A program made the translations under genes and the position numbers. A stretch of 59,719 nt of DNA from Paludibacteraceae bacterium. Lineage in GTDB: Bacteria; Bacteroidota; Bacteroidia; Bacteroidales; Paludibacteraceae. The stretch covers positions 1-59,719 of the forward strand of contig JAFUUZ010000052.1 of the NCBI GenBank assembly GCA_017471285.1, read 5' to 3'. The notes under the pieces were generated by a model, which searched no databases, was not told the origin of the DNA, and worked only from the letters and a program-made list of their open reading frames with translations. Numbering within the stretch: position 1 is the stretch's first letter; every line of letters starts with the position of its first letter. Positions 34,001-42,431 of this stretch are shown here, piece by piece.

Positions 34001-34432
34001 TGTCGCTGACGGCTGATGGCTGATTGCCGACGGCTCACGGCTGTCCGTCAGGAAATAATAGCCGTAGTTGGAATAGGTGTTCCGGGTGTGTACAAAACGG
34101 CTGCCGTTATATTGCCAACTGATCGGTCCCTGAGCATAGAAAAGGATGAAATCCTCTCCTTTATAAACCGGCACAGACGGCAGGTCGTCTATGTTCGGCA
34201 GGGTGAAGTTCTGTGCTTTCTGTGCGCCGCCGTAGCCGAACACTTGCACTTGTGCAGGGTCGATACCCGCTTTGCGCAGTTCGTCAAAACTCATCCGGCA
34301 CACGCCGCTCTCGCTCACGCGTATCTTCACCCAGTGCCCGTCCGCCAATACCGAGCGTCCGGTGTATGAGTGAATGCCCGCCGTCAATGGCAGGCACAGC
34401 AGCGTTAACAATATAGTGATCAGTTTTCTCAT
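31067..34432 (-). CDS. porU: Type IX secretion system sortase PorU
   Basis: A 1121-residue gingipain-like (C25) surface protease. It removes C-terminal signal domains from cargo and attaches cargo to A-LPS. Signal peptide (ITILLTLLCLPLTAG), N-terminal beta region, C25 domain about 388-760 with His639 (YSGHGGY) and Cys672 (YTCNFSQC), and a C-terminal domain of the T9SS type (TYPNPI ... GIYVYQVKIKSSSG). Residues about 133-145 (REPSAISHQPSAT) are encoded by dispersed repeat family A (34005-34043). The start at 34432 is chosen by the signal peptide; it overlaps the stop of the FAH-like gene (ATGA). Confidence 0.96.
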   Translation of the reverse strand: MRKLITILLTLLCLPLTAGIHSYTGRSVLADGHWVKIRVSESGVCRMSFDELRKAGIDPAQVQVFGYGGAQKAQNFTLPNIDDLPSVPVYKGEDFILFYAQGPISWQYNGSRFVHTRNTYSNYGYYFLTDSREPSAISHQPSATSGTPTDVTTYSLYQVINNDSVNLIDRSGVSGAGRTFYGEQFLVNRPRTFFFNTPNATADGGSTVFIDLAANAPTVSQFTATINGTTTKSVSISSIPDHYTFGRAGTISATCSSAAGRQQVQLQLQSGTASALGWLNYIEITTVSDLVMTGDYMPVRTTKNYKSATPVRFHLSNATADIHIWDVTDLSAIHEVEYTLSGSEAVWTGTQADGIHEYIAFNPNGSRFVKAETVGDISNQDLHALSDIDYVIICPKGYEDVSTDLARAHEEKESITWEVVTDQQVYNEFSSGTPDASAYRWLMKMLYDRAKSGMGQKPRWLLLMGHGSFDNRDLLRNTSGSKLLLTYQAENSLNEVNAYATDDYFGWLDDNDCIDSYGNWNASMGKMDIGVGRLPFDSHAEARTTVDKLIRYIRNEQTGKWKNRLVYLADDGENGMHTRTAEESAERVRKKNPDFVVHKIFLDAYPQEVNASGESYPLAQNRVLNILREGALLFDYSGHGGYNAITNESILNLKNIESMSNKNQAFWMFYTCNFSQCDAGKRSAAESAVLNPKGGAIGILSATRTVYAPQNTDLNRSVCDTLFGHSDVFHYDMTIGEAVAIGKNTCKSQDENRLAYVLLGDPAMRLNYPTDYQVETTTKIDTLNALSVQHVEGRIIDENKTLVSDFNGKVDITVYDKMQSIPTRDNDNVGGEPQVVAYNDYPNTIFSGSTEVQDGLFNYTFMVPKDIRYNYGNGRIVYYAATADSLETAEAVGHYEDFVVGGSNSIVLADTEGPRMRLYLNTPAFTDGGKTYSTPRFFAELEDDHGINTAGAGIGHDLMLIVDNDPKQIYTLNEYFTAQNNSYQAGQVSYLMEALPDGPHSLTFRAWDLLNNSTTQSLNFIVQAGIDPSIYSVTTYPNPIRAAGVLTLAVNYDQPDELLQTEIYLFDINGQMVYSHKQDNPDAVAINLPSLGLKPGIYVYQVKIKSSSGKYSTTAGKIIIL
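34005..34043. repeat. Dispersed repeat family A inside porU
   Basis: GCTGACGGCTGATGGCTGATT, then degenerate units. Other copies are at 35061-35090, 39956-39993, 42643-42672, 42800-42829, 46733-46758 and 51097-51123. Confidence 0.85.
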
Positions 34433-34974
34433 TTTATCTTGCAATAGAGTTTTTCCTCCCCGTTGGTCTCCATGCGGATGACTTCTTCTTTTTGGACGAG
34501 CCGCGGAGTTTGTTTTCTCTGGATATAAATCAAGTCCCCTTGCCGGATGGTCATGGTCTTGCTTGCTTCCGCTATCGCTTCTTCGGGCGAAAGAACCAAG
34601 GACTCCTGCGTACTTTGTACATCGTCGCTTCGTACATCGTCCCATTCTCCTATCGCGAGGCTGTAGTCAAACGCGATAGCCTGTGTCCAGGGCTTGCCTG
34701 CTTCTTGTGCTTCACGCAGCGCGGCGAGGTCGGTAAAATCCACTCCGGGAGCCGTTGCGTCGTAGTATCTGTCCGCAAAACGCGAGGCAATCCCTTTGCC
34801 AAGCCGGCTGACGCGGAGGATGAGACATTCCGTAGCTCCTATCTCCGTGGCTCCTTCCGGCAGGAAAAAAGGCTTTCTTCCGTTGAGCAGGCAACTGTCG
34901 CCTTTCAGCACCATCTCCCACTCGCTGTCGTCTTTCGTCTTTCGACTATTATATACAAAGCCTATTATTTTCAT
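34429..34974 (-). CDS. Shortened fumarylacetoacetate-hydrolase-like protein
   Basis: A 181-residue protein with the FAH-family scaffold: KPFFLP, RVSRLGKGIASRFADRYYDA, GVDFTDL, GKPWTQAIAFDYSLAIGEW and RQGDLIYIQ. In active homologues the second segment begins with a metal-binding E-x-E pair (EVELVV). Here the equivalent is ATECLILRV, and the central catalytic portion between IGEW and the GDLI motif is missing. It is therefore probably not an active hydrolase. Repeat family D (34611-34643) sits exactly where the portion is missing. It overlaps porU by 4 nt and heads the T9SS operon. The annotation is by pattern. Confidence 0.7.
   Translation of the reverse strand: MKIIGFVYNSRKTKDDSEWEMVLKGDSCLLNGRKPFFLPEGATEIGATECLILRVSRLGKGIASRFADRYYDATAPGVDFTDLAALREAQEAGKPWTQAIAFDYSLAIGEWDDVRSDDVQSTQESLVLSPEEAIAEASKTMTIRQGDLIYIQRKQTPRLVQKEEVIRMETNGEEKLYCKIK
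34611..34643. repeat. Dispersed repeat family D inside the FAH-like gene
   Basis: TACTTTGTACATCGTCGCTTCGTACATCGTCCC, related to 281-313 in rsmH. It encodes the DDVRSDDVQST stretch. Confidence 0.75.
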
Positions 34975-34987
34975 ACCAAAAAGCGCG

Positions 34988-35019
34988 CAAAGGTACTACT
35001 TTTTTTTGACATACGCAAG
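34988..35019 (-). promoter_or_regulatory. Promoter of the FAH-like-porU-porV-ispF operon
   Basis: Minus-strand -7 TACCTTTG (34995-34988), 20-nt spacer, CTTG (35019-35016). No other strong promoter is seen before porV or ispF. Confidence 0.75.
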
Positions 35020-35060
35020 CATTTAAGTAAAAAGTTATACTTTTTCTTAATATCTAACCT

Positions 35061-35090
35061 CTGACGGCTGATTGCTGACGGCTGATTGCT
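35061..35090. repeat. Dispersed repeat family A at the der 3' end
   Basis: CTGACGGCTGATTG repeated twice, immediately beyond the der stop codon. Confidence 0.8.
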
Positions 35091-35092
35091 TC

Positions 35093-36409
35093 CTACTTCG
35101 CCCGTATAAACAGTTGCACCGGCGTGCCGCTAAAATCCCACCACTCGCGCAGTTTGTTCTCCAGGAAACGGCGGTACGGCTCTTTGACGTACTGCGGCAG
35201 GTTGGCGAAGAACACAAACGTCGGTATCTGCGTGTTCGGCAACTGGGTGCAGTATTTGATCTTGATATACTTGCCTTTCCATGCAGGCGGCGGATAGTTC
35301 TCGATGAGCGGCAGGAACTTCTCGTTCAGTTGTGCTGTCGGCACTTTCTTGTTCTTGTTCTCATAGACATGCAGCGCGGTCTCCACCACTTTGAAGATCC
35401 TCTGTTTGGTTACGGCGGAGGTAAAGATGATGGGGAAATCCGTGAAAGGCGCGATGCGTTCGCGGATGGCGGACTCGTATGCTTTGATGTCAGCGTTGGT
35501 CTTGCTCTCCACCAGATCCCATTTGTTGATACAAACGACCAGTCCTTTCTTGTTCTTCTGAATCAGCGAATAGATATTCAGATCCTGTGCCTCAATGCCG
35601 CGTGTGGCGTCAATCATGAGGATGCACACGTCGCTGTTCTCTATCGCGCGGATGGAGCGTACGACGGAGTAATACTCCATGTCTTCTGTCACTTTGGCTT
35701 TCTTACGGATGCCGGCGGTATCGACTAGGTAGAAATCCTTGCCGAACTTGTTATACCGGGTGTAGATAGAGTCTCTTGTTGTGCCGGGGATGTCGGTTAC
35801 TATCGTCCGCTCTTCTCCGATGAAGGCGTTCAGGATGCTGGACTTGCCGGCGTTAGGCCGTCCTACGATAGCGAACCGCGGCAGGTCTTCGAGTGCCTCG
35901 TCGCTGTTGTCCTCTTTGCGGAAACGGCTCACTACCTCGTCCAAGAGATCACCCGTTCCCAGACCGTTCTCGGCGGAGAGGATAAACGGTTCGCCCAAAC
36001 CGAGTTTGTAGAACTCCGCTGCGCCGTACTGGCTCTCGAACGTATCTACTTTGTTGACGCAGAGAACGGTAGGTTTCTTTGCCTGCCGTAGCAGATGCGC
36101 CACCTCCATGTCGAACTGCGTCACCCCTTCGTTCACATCGACAACCAGCATCACTACGTCCGCTTCGCGGATAGCGAGGTCCACTTGCCGGTTGATCTCG
36201 CTCTCGAAAGTGTCGTCGCTGTTGACAACCCATCCTCCGGTGTCTATCACCGAGAACTCCCTTCCGCACCATTCGGCTTTGCCGTACTGGCGGTCACGGG
36301 TTGTACCGGCGGTATTCATCACTATCGCCCTCCGTGTTCCCGTCAGGCGGTTAAACAGGGTCGATTTCCCTACATTGGGACGACCCACTATCGCTACAAT
36401 ATTTGCCAT
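35093..36409 (-). CDS. der: Ribosome biogenesis GTPase Der (EngA)
   Basis: A 438-residue tandem GTPase needed for 50S subunit assembly. The first G domain has GRPNVGKS (9-16), TTRDR, DTGG and NKVD. The second has GRPNAGKS (about 183), TTRDS, DTAG and NKWD. A KH-like C-terminal domain follows ([15 protein letters not shown] ... [11 protein letters not shown]). There are no insertions. It is preceded by slyD on the same strand, with a 122-nt gap that contains two TTTATGTATGTT units. Confidence 0.98.
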   Translation of the reverse strand: MANIVAIVGRPNVGKSTLFNRLTGTRRAIVMNTAGTTRDRQYGKAEWCGREFSVIDTGGWVVNSDDTFESEINRQVDLAIREADVVMLVVDVNEGVTQFDMEVAHLLRQAKKPTVLCVNKVDTFESQYGAAEFYKLGLGEPFILSAENGLGTGDLLDEVVSRFRKEDNSDEALEDLPRFAIVGRPNAGKSSILNAFIGEERTIVTDIPGTTRDSIYTRYNKFGKDFYLVDTAGIRKKAKVTEDMEYYSVVRSIRAIENSDVCILMIDATRGIEAQDLNIYSLIQKNKKGLVVCINKWDLVESKTNADIKAYESAIRERIAPFTDFPIIFTSAVTKQRIFKVVETALHVYENKNKKVPTAQLNEKFLPLIENYPPPAWKGKYIKIKYCTQLPNTQIPTFVFFANLPQYVKEPYRRFLENKLREWWDFSGTPVQLFIRAK

Positions 36410-36411
36410 AG

Positions 36412-36448
36412 TTTATGTATGTTTTTTTAGTTTGTTTATGTATGTTAC
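36412..36448. repeat. Direct repeat upstream of der
   Basis: GTTTATGTATGTT occurs twice with a 22-nt period, just before the der ATG. It could be two regulator sites or a duplicated leader. Confidence 0.45.
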
Positions 36449-36531
36449 ATGTCCAAATCAGACTAGCGAGACACTAACGAGAGAGAAGCGGGTCGGGGGT
36501 GTTTCGGGAGAATGACGGGAGTAAGTTGGGG

Positions 36532-37119
36532 TTATTCGCATCCTCCGCAACCGCCTTCTCCGCAGCCTTCGCAGCCTTCGCCTTTCTTCTTGCTGCATCC
36601 TCCGCCGCAGCCTCCGCAGCCGTGACGCGGGTTGCGGATGGCTTTCAGTTCGCCTTCCGTCACGTCGCGGATAGCGATGATCTTTCCTTGGAAATGCAGG
36701 TCCTCACCGGCGTAAGGGTGGTTGAGGTCGATTGTCACTTGTTCGTCTGTTATCTCGCACACCTGCGCCTTAACGACCTGTCCGTCCACGGTGTTCATCG
36801 GTACGACAGCACCTACATACACGCGCTCTTCGTCGAACTCACCGTCGCCGTTGAAGAACATCTTCTTCGGCAGGTCCATTAGTCCTTCGGGGATATACTC
36901 GCCATAGGCGTCTGCGGCTTTGAGCACGAAGTCGAAAAGCGCTCCTTCCTCTTTGCCTTCCATCTGTGCTTCAAAGGCAGGGAGCATCATTCCCTCGCCC
37001 TGGCACCACACTAACGGAGTCTCCTCCGTAGCTTTTTCCATTAATTCTTCTTTTCCGTCCTCGCCGGCTATATACAGCTCGTACGTGGCAGACACTACTT
37101 TTAAATTCTCAATTTTCAT
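36532..37119 (-). CDS. slyD: FKBP-type peptidyl-prolyl isomerase SlyD
   Basis: A 195-residue cytosolic folding helper and metallochaperone. The FKBP half gives CQGEGMMLPAFEAQMEGKEEG and FVLKAADAYGEY. The inserted-in-flap domain spans MDLPKKMFF to TIDLNHPYAGEDLHFQ; NHPLAGK-like sequence is typical of SlyD. The tail (about 165-195) is rich in Gly and Cys (HGCGGCGGGC, CEGCGEGGCGGC) and should bind Ni or Zn. It sits between lptD and der. Confidence 0.95.
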   Translation of the reverse strand: MKIENLKVVSATYELYIAGEDGKEELMEKATEETPLVWCQGEGMMLPAFEAQMEGKEEGALFDFVLKAADAYGEYIPEGLMDLPKKMFFNGDGEFDEERVYVGAVVPMNTVDGQVVKAQVCEITDEQVTIDLNHPYAGEDLHFQGKIIAIRDVTEGELKAIRNPRHGCGGCGGGCSKKKGEGCEGCGEGGCGGCE

Positions 37120-37255
37120 ATATCTAAATGTTTTTATTTATATCTTTTTACTCGGGACGTAAAAACGTCGTTTTTGCGGACCGAAGAGCGAGAACACGGC
37201 GAAAATTCATACGAGCGATACAATCGCGAGTCGTATTGAGCCGTAGTTCGCGCGA

Positions 37256-40108
37256 CTACCACCATGTTACTCTACTATTGGTTGATTGGTTACTGTTTTT
37301 GTCATATTTGAGGTCGCTCAGTATGGACGCGTTGACACCTATGTGGAAGGTGTAGCTCTTGAACGGTCCTATAGGGTTGATGCTGGCTGTCATGTTCCAG
37401 CAGTGCAGGTCCCGGCTGATGTTGAACGTGCAGCTCGTCACTCTCATCACATCGAAGTTATAGGTCATGTTGGCGCTCACTTTCCATCCTTGTCCGAGAC
37501 CGATGTTTCCTTGCAGGCTGAGCGAGTTGCGCCATTTCATCTTGTATTGCATCTTGTTGTAGTCGAACTCGCTTCCGTTGGCGTAGGCGAGGGAGTAGTT
37601 GATAGAGAGGCTCCAGGGGAACTCTGTCCGTACGTATCCGTCGTCCACCTCCGCTTCTTTCTTTCCGCCTAACTTGGCGTTGCGGTCCATGCCGCTGTCG
37701 TCTTTCGTGATCGGCTCAAGGTTCGGTTCTTCTTCTCCCGATGAGCCGCCACCCGATGGGCTGTCACCCGTTCCAGATGACCGCTCGCCTCGCCTCTTCT
37801 CGATCGCCGCTTTCCATTTCTTGATAGTCTGGTTGTTGAAGGTGTAGCTGAAGTTCCAACTGAATCCGCTCCAGTGCGGGAACCGTCCGTTGTGCCAGTA
37901 CTGTTTGTTGGTCCGGACAGGGTTGCCGGCTGCGTTCAGTTCGTACATATATGGATCGAGCGATGTGCTCATGTTCAGGCTGTAGTTGTTCAGCTTCGGG
38001 AATTTCAGACGCAGGTTCACGGAGAAATTGCTCCAGTTCATACTGTCGGCTGCAAAGTTATACCCTCCGTTCACGGAGAAGTTATCAATCAGACTGATCA
38101 CCTTGTACGGGTTCTTGCCTGTGGTGTCTTCTTTGTTGACCACTTTGACCTCCAGGTTGTTTGCTACGCCGAAGTTCAGCGTCGCAGACATGCCTCTCGG
38201 CGCGTTGCCGAACGGGCTGTTGGCGAAACGCGAATAGGTCTGGTGCATCACTACCGGGTTTCCCGCTTCGTCCGTCTTCTGGATCTTCCTGCCCGTCACG
38301 CTGTCGATCTCGTTGGTATATACCGGCTGGTCGTAATGGCCGTAGTAACCCCAGAAACTCTTTTCGAAATCCGGGTGGTAGCTGATGCTCAGGGTAGGCG
38401 TTACCACATGGCGGAATTTCTCCACTTTGCTGTTCGGGAACAGCTTCTTGAGCGGCGTGTAGAAGCCGTACAGCTTTGTGCTGAGGCTCAGTCCCACGTC
38501 AAAATCGAAGACGTTGTAGAATCCCGTTGTGGTGTCACGTGCCAGCGCCTGCGCCTCGTCGTCCCATTGCTGGTCGATGCGGCTGAAATACATCCGGTCG
38601 CGCAGGTTGATGGTTGGCGAGACGGAGAGGTATTTGAAGAGCGTGAAGCTCGCTTTGATAGGCAGGTTATGGCTGATACCCGTCTGCCAGTCGCGGAAGA
38701 AGTTCGAATGCAGGAAATCTTTCTCCTTCATGCTGTTGGTGGCTATCTTGCCGTTCATAGAGTAACTCATGCTGATCTTCTCATACCACCGCTCTTTGCC
38801 TGCCACTTTTCCTTTGCGTTTGAGTGTCGCCTGCCGCCATAGCTTGAAGGGGTACTGGCTGCTCATGGAGACGGTCAGCTGCGGCGCGGTAAGGCTGATG
38901 GTCGAGTCGCTGGTGCGTTGCGTCAAACTCGCGCTCATGCTTAGACTCCACGGGCTGTCGGGGAACCGCTGCGTGTAGTTGATCGTACTGCTCTTCGTGT
39001 TCTCCGAGTACAGGGACGGGTTGTAATAGCTGTTGATGTTACTGCGGTTATAACCCGATGTGGAGAAGTTGACGGACGCGGAGAAAGTGCTGTAGGGGTT
39101 GGACTTGGCGTCCTGCGAGTGGCTCCATTGGATGCTGAAGTTCTTCCGCGCGCTGTAGTCCGGCATGCCTTGTTCGCTCGTCACGTCGTTACGGTAACTG
39201 ATACTCAGGTTGCCCGAGAAATGGTACCGCCACAGATACCGGCTCTTGGCGCTCACTGCCCATGTGCCGCGGCTGTAGATGTCGCCCGTCAGTTCCAGGT
39301 CGATATAGTCGCAGATGGCGAAATAGTATCCTAATCCGCGCAGGTACAAGCCGCGCGTGTAGTCGTCGCCGAAAGTAGGCATGATCAGTCCGGACGAATA
39401 GGTGTTCGTGAACGGGAAGAATCCGAACGGCAGCGCTATCGGAAGCGGCACGTCACCTACCACCAAATAAGACGGTCCGGCGGCTATGTACTCACCCGGT
39501 TTCACTTTCGCTTTCGTCAGATGGAGGTAGAAATGCGGATGGTCGTGGTCGTCGCAGGTGGTGTACTGTCCGCCGCCAAGCATCATCTCGTCGTTGTTCA
39601 GTTTCTTGGTCTTGTCGGCGATAATATATCCTTCGCCCTGCTGGGTCACTACGTGACGAATATAACCTTTCTGCGTCTTGATGTTATAGGTTATCTCATT
39701 GGTCTCGTAACTCTCTTTGCCGTCGTTGAAGACGGGTTTGCCGTGCCATTCCTCGTATATCGAGTCATACACGCCGTGCGCGTAGATCGTGCTGGAGTCC
39801 ATCTTGATACGGATGTAATCCGCTTGCAGCTGCATCGATTCGTATTTGAGGTCGCCCTTTCCGTGCAAAAAGGCGGTGCCGTTCCCCATCATAATCATCG
39901 AGTCGGACGCCTGGTAGTGTACCGGACTCTTCAACTCGCTCTCTTTCTTCTCTCTGCTGACTGCGGATGGCTGAATACTGTCCGCTGATTGCTCTCTGTG
40001 CACGACGCTATCTACCGCCAGACTGTCTGTCGGTTCTGCGGCATGAATCGCTGTCCCCAAAAGGCTCAACAGCAATATGATTATATGTACTCGTACGCGT
40101 ATGTGCAC
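37256..40108 (-). CDS. lptD: LPS-assembly outer membrane protein LptD
   Basis: About 950 residues. LptD inserts lipopolysaccharide into the outer leaflet. The periplasmic OstA-like jellyroll (about 60-170: YQASDSMIMMGNGTAFLHGKG, YETNEITYNIKTQKG) precedes a large barrel with SGLIMPTFGDDYTRGLYLRGLGYYF. The likely start is a GTG at 40108, which directly precedes the signal peptide (VHIIILLLSLLGTAIHA). In-frame codons farther upstream lie before the promoter at 40133-40164. A Ser/Gly/Glu-rich segment (GDSPSGGGSSGEEEP) lies in a late loop. Repeat family A (39956-39993) encodes ADSIQPSAVSRE just after the signal peptide. Confidence 0.92.
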   Translation of the reverse strand: MHIRVRVHIIILLLSLLGTAIHAAEPTDSLAVDSVVHREQSADSIQPSAVSREKKESELKSPVHYQASDSMIMMGNGTAFLHGKGDLKYESMQLQADYIRIKMDSSTIYAHGVYDSIYEEWHGKPVFNDGKESYETNEITYNIKTQKGYIRHVVTQQGEGYIIADKTKKLNNDEMMLGGGQYTTCDDHDHPHFYLHLTKAKVKPGEYIAAGPSYLVVGDVPLPIALPFGFFPFTNTYSSGLIMPTFGDDYTRGLYLRGLGYYFAICDYIDLELTGDIYSRGTWAVSAKSRYLWRYHFSGNLSISYRNDVTSEQGMPDYSARKNFSIQWSHSQDAKSNPYSTFSASVNFSTSGYNRSNINSYYNPSLYSENTKSSTINYTQRFPDSPWSLSMSASLTQRTSDSTISLTAPQLTVSMSSQYPFKLWRQATLKRKGKVAGKERWYEKISMSYSMNGKIATNSMKEKDFLHSNFFRDWQTGISHNLPIKASFTLFKYLSVSPTINLRDRMYFSRIDQQWDDEAQALARDTTTGFYNVFDFDVGLSLSTKLYGFYTPLKKLFPNSKVEKFRHVVTPTLSISYHPDFEKSFWGYYGHYDQPVYTNEIDSVTGRKIQKTDEAGNPVVMHQTYSRFANSPFGNAPRGMSATLNFGVANNLEVKVVNKEDTTGKNPYKVISLIDNFSVNGGYNFAADSMNWSNFSVNLRLKFPKLNNYSLNMSTSLDPYMYELNAAGNPVRTNKQYWHNGRFPHWSGFSWNFSYTFNNQTIKKWKAAIEKRRGERSSGTGDSPSGGGSSGEEEPNLEPITKDDSGMDRNAKLGGKKEAEVDDGYVRTEFPWSLSINYSLAYANGSEFDYNKMQYKMKWRNSLSLQGNIGLGQGWKVSANMTYNFDVMRVTSCTFNISRDLHCWNMTASINPIGPFKSYTFHIGVNASILSDLKYDKNSNQSTNSRVTWW
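39956..39993. repeat. Dispersed repeat family A inside lptD
   Basis: GCTGACTGCGGATGGCTGAA and following units, located between signal peptide and OstA-like domain. Confidence 0.75.
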
Positions 40109-40132
40109 ACTCCCGCAAAATAAAATCGGGCG

Positions 40133-40164
40133 CAAAGATACTACAAATTTTTCAAATACGCAAG
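40133..40164 (-). promoter_or_regulatory. Promoter of lptD
   Basis: Minus-strand -7 TATCTTTG (40140-40133), 20-nt spacer, CTTG (40164-40161). It places the start site downstream of the first in-frame ATG and supports the GTG start. Confidence 0.75.
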
Positions 40165-40191
40165 AATAAGAGTGTTTTTTGCACCAAAACC

Positions 40192-40222
40192 TTGCGTATA
40201 TGCAATTTTTGTTGTACCTTTG
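40192..40222 (+). promoter_or_regulatory. Promoter of the M20 dipeptidase gene
   Basis: -33 TTG (40192-40194), 20-nt spacer, -7 TACCTTTG (40215-40222). Confidence 0.8.
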
Positions 40223-40242
40223 CACTCGCAAATTGTAGTATT

Positions 40243-41631
40243 ATGGAAATACAGTCATACATTGCCGCGCATCGTGAGCGGTTCATGGAGGAATGGGCAT
40301 CGCTCATCAGGATCCCTTCTGTCAGTTGTCAGGAAGAACACAAAGCCGACATGCTGCGCTGCGCCGAGCGGTGGCGCGAACTACTGCTGCAAGCCGGCTG
40401 CCAACGGGCGGAAATAATCCCTTCTGCCGGCAACCCCTTTGTTTATGCCGAATACCGGTGTCCCAATGGCTCAATAAATGACCAAATGGTAAATGACAAA
40501 ATGGTAAATGTTTTAGTCTACGCCCACTACGACGTGATGCCGGTGGAGCCGTTGGAGCAATGGCTGTCCGACCCGTGGGAGCCGTCCATCCGCGACGGAC
40601 GGCTTTACGCACGGGGTGCCGACGACGACAAAGGACAGGCGATGATTCAGGCTAAAGCGTTTGAATACATGGTCAGGACAGGACAGATGCGATGCAACGT
40701 CAAGTTCATCTTCGAAGGCGAAGAAGAGATCGGTTCTCCCTCGCTGGAGGCATTCCTGGAGGAACACAAAGACCTGCTGAAAGCCGACATCATCCTTGTC
40801 TCCGACACCTCCATGATCGGTAAGGACACACCCTCTATCACCACCGGACTGCGCGGATTGGCGTACTGGCAGATAGAGGTGGACGGCCCGAACCGCGACC
40901 TCCATTCCGGACATTTTGGCGGAGCGGTGAAGAACCCTGTCAACGCCCTTTGCGAGATGCTCGCGCAGATCGTTGATAAAGATGGCAGAATCACCATCCC
41001 GGGGTTCTACGACGATGTGCTGCCTATTCCCGATGAGGAACGGAAAATGATTGCGCAGATACCGTTCTCGCAGGAAAAATACAACACTGCTATTGGCGTC
41101 GATGATGTCTTCGGAGAAAAGGGTTATTCGACCCTCGAACGCAACTCCTGCAGGCCGTCGTTTGATGTGTGTGGCATATGGGGAGGTTACACGGGCGAGG
41201 GCTCCAAGACTGTCCTGCCCTCCAAAGCTTTTGCCAAGGTCTCATGCCGGCTCGTAGCCAACCAGGACCACGAGAAGATCTCGCAAGCGTTCGTCGATTA
41301 TATCGAGTCGCTCCGTCCGCAGGGTGTGCGCGTGAAAGTGACACCGATGCACGGCGGTCAGGGCTATGTCTGCCCGATAGATATTCCCGCGTACAAAGCC
41401 GCGGAGAAAGGCTTCGAGAAAGCCTTCGGCAAAAGACCGCTTGCCGCGCGCCGCGGTGGGTCCATACCTATCATTGCAGCCTTCGAACGGATCTTGGGAT
41501 GCAAGACCATCCTGATGGGTTTCGGTCTGGAGCAGAACGCCATCCATTCGCCTAACGAGTCCATGGACCTCGAGGTGTGGGAGAAAGGTATCGTCGCTGT
41601 CTCCGAGTTTTACAAGGAGGTAGGGAGATGA
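40243..41631 (+). CDS. M20-family metallopeptidase (cytosolic dipeptidase type)
   Basis: A 462-residue di-zinc peptidase. Metal site motifs: YAHYDVMP, ARGADDDKG, EGEEEIGS, and a late His in AIHSPNES. The lid domain contains DLHSGHFGG. The pattern matches the nonspecific dipeptidase branch (CNDP/PepV-like). The ATG at 40243 follows the promoter. About 12 residues (INDQMVNDKMVN) just before the first metal motif are encoded by dispersed repeat family C (40476-40510). The stop overlaps the next gene by ATGA. Confidence 0.93.
   Translation: MEIQSYIAAHRERFMEEWASLIRIPSVSCQEEHKADMLRCAERWRELLLQAGCQRAEIIPSAGNPFVYAEYRCPNGSINDQMVNDKMVNVLVYAHYDVMPVEPLEQWLSDPWEPSIRDGRLYARGADDDKGQAMIQAKAFEYMVRTGQMRCNVKFIFEGEEEIGSPSLEAFLEEHKDLLKADIILVSDTSMIGKDTPSITTGLRGLAYWQIEVDGPNRDLHSGHFGGAVKNPVNALCEMLAQIVDKDGRITIPGFYDDVLPIPDEERKMIAQIPFSQEKYNTAIGVDDVFGEKGYSTLERNSCRPSFDVCGIWGGYTGEGSKTVLPSKAFAKVSCRLVANQDHEKISQAFVDYIESLRPQGVRVKVTPMHGGQGYVCPIDIPAYKAAEKGFEKAFGKRPLAARRGGSIPIIAAFERILGCKTILMGFGLEQNAIHSPNESMDLEVWEKGIVAVSEFYKEVGR
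40476..40510. repeat. Dispersed repeat family C inside the M20 gene
   Basis: AAATGACCAAATGGTAAATG and a second unit; encodes NDQMVNDKMVN in frame. Confidence 0.8.
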
Positions 41632-42431
41632 AGATAGTTATTCTCGGTGCAGGGAGTGTAGGAACGAACCTGCACCACGCCTTTGAGACCAAAGGCATCA
41701 AGACCGAACTCATTCATGCCCGTCCGCTGACGGATCCTACAAACGAAGCGGTCCGTCTGCCGCAAGCAGACATATATATCTACGCCATAGCGGACCAAGC
41801 CTTGCGGGATGTGATAGCGGTCGTCCATGCGCCGAAAGCCCTGCACCTGCATACATCCGGCACAATGCCGATAGACGTGTTCGGAGAAGACAAACCCCAT
41901 GCCGGAGTACTTTATTTCTTCCAGTCCTTCAGCCGGACGAAGATGATAGACGACTGGAGCAGCATTCCTTGTTTTATCGAGGGAAAGAACATCGATGACG
42001 TGGCGGCGATATACTCCCTGGCGCAGAACCTGACGGGACATATCTACGAGGCGAACCGGCATGACCGCGAACGGCTGCATATAGCCGGTGTGTTCGCTAA
42101 TAACTATTCGAACCTGATGTTCCGCATCGCCGCAGACCTCTTACGCGACACACGTATTCCTTTTGAAGCCCTGCTGCCGCTCATCGACAACACGGCTGCC
42201 AAAGTACACTCGATGACCCCTTGTGACGCACAGACCGGACCTGCACAACGGGGCGATTTGGCTGTGATAAAGCACCATCTGGAGGTACTAAGGACAATGG
42301 ACAATGGACAAGCGACCTCAAACAATCTCCGGGGATTTAGTGCGGAAGAGATGTGCGAAGTGTATCAATTGCTCGCAGCGTTAATCGGGAAAAAGCATAA
42401 TCATCCAATTCCTCCCACCGGACAGCAATAG
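41628..42431 (+). CDS. DUF2520-type NAD(P)-binding dehydrogenase-like protein
   Basis: A 267-residue protein with an N-terminal Rossmann fold (MKIVILGAGSVGTNL, GxGxxG at 7-12) and a helical C-terminal domain of the DUF2520 type (HIAGVFANNYSNLMFRIA). The centre has HTSGTMPIDVF and GVLYFFQSFS, typical of the family. Substrate is unknown; relatives resemble ketopantoate and pyrroline-5-carboxylate reductases. The ATG overlaps the dipeptidase stop. A GGACAAT repeat (42291-42311) encodes RTMDNGQ. The last 95 nt overlap the convergent mutY. Confidence 0.85.
   Translation: MKIVILGAGSVGTNLHHAFETKGIKTELIHARPLTDPTNEAVRLPQADIYIYAIADQALRDVIAVVHAPKALHLHTSGTMPIDVFGEDKPHAGVLYFFQSFSRTKMIDDWSSIPCFIEGKNIDDVAAIYSLAQNLTGHIYEANRHDRERLHIAGVFANNYSNLMFRIAADLLRDTRIPFEALLPLIDNTAAKVHSMTPCDAQTGPAQRGDLAVIKHHLEVLRTMDNGQATSNNLRGFSAEEMCEVYQLLAALIGKKHNHPIPPTGQQ
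42291..42311. repeat. GGACAAT tandem repeat inside the DUF2520 gene
   Basis: AGGACAATGGACAATGGACAA, three short units in frame. Confidence 0.6.

Noticed and set aside
37120..37255. Possible RNA or operator in the slyD-lptD gap
   Set aside because: It has small inverted pieces (GACG/CGTC), but neither a consistent fold nor a promoter could be supported.
37874..38842. Plus-strand open frame (322 codons) opposite lptD
   Set aside because: Antisense to conserved LptD barrel sequence; no family features or promoter.
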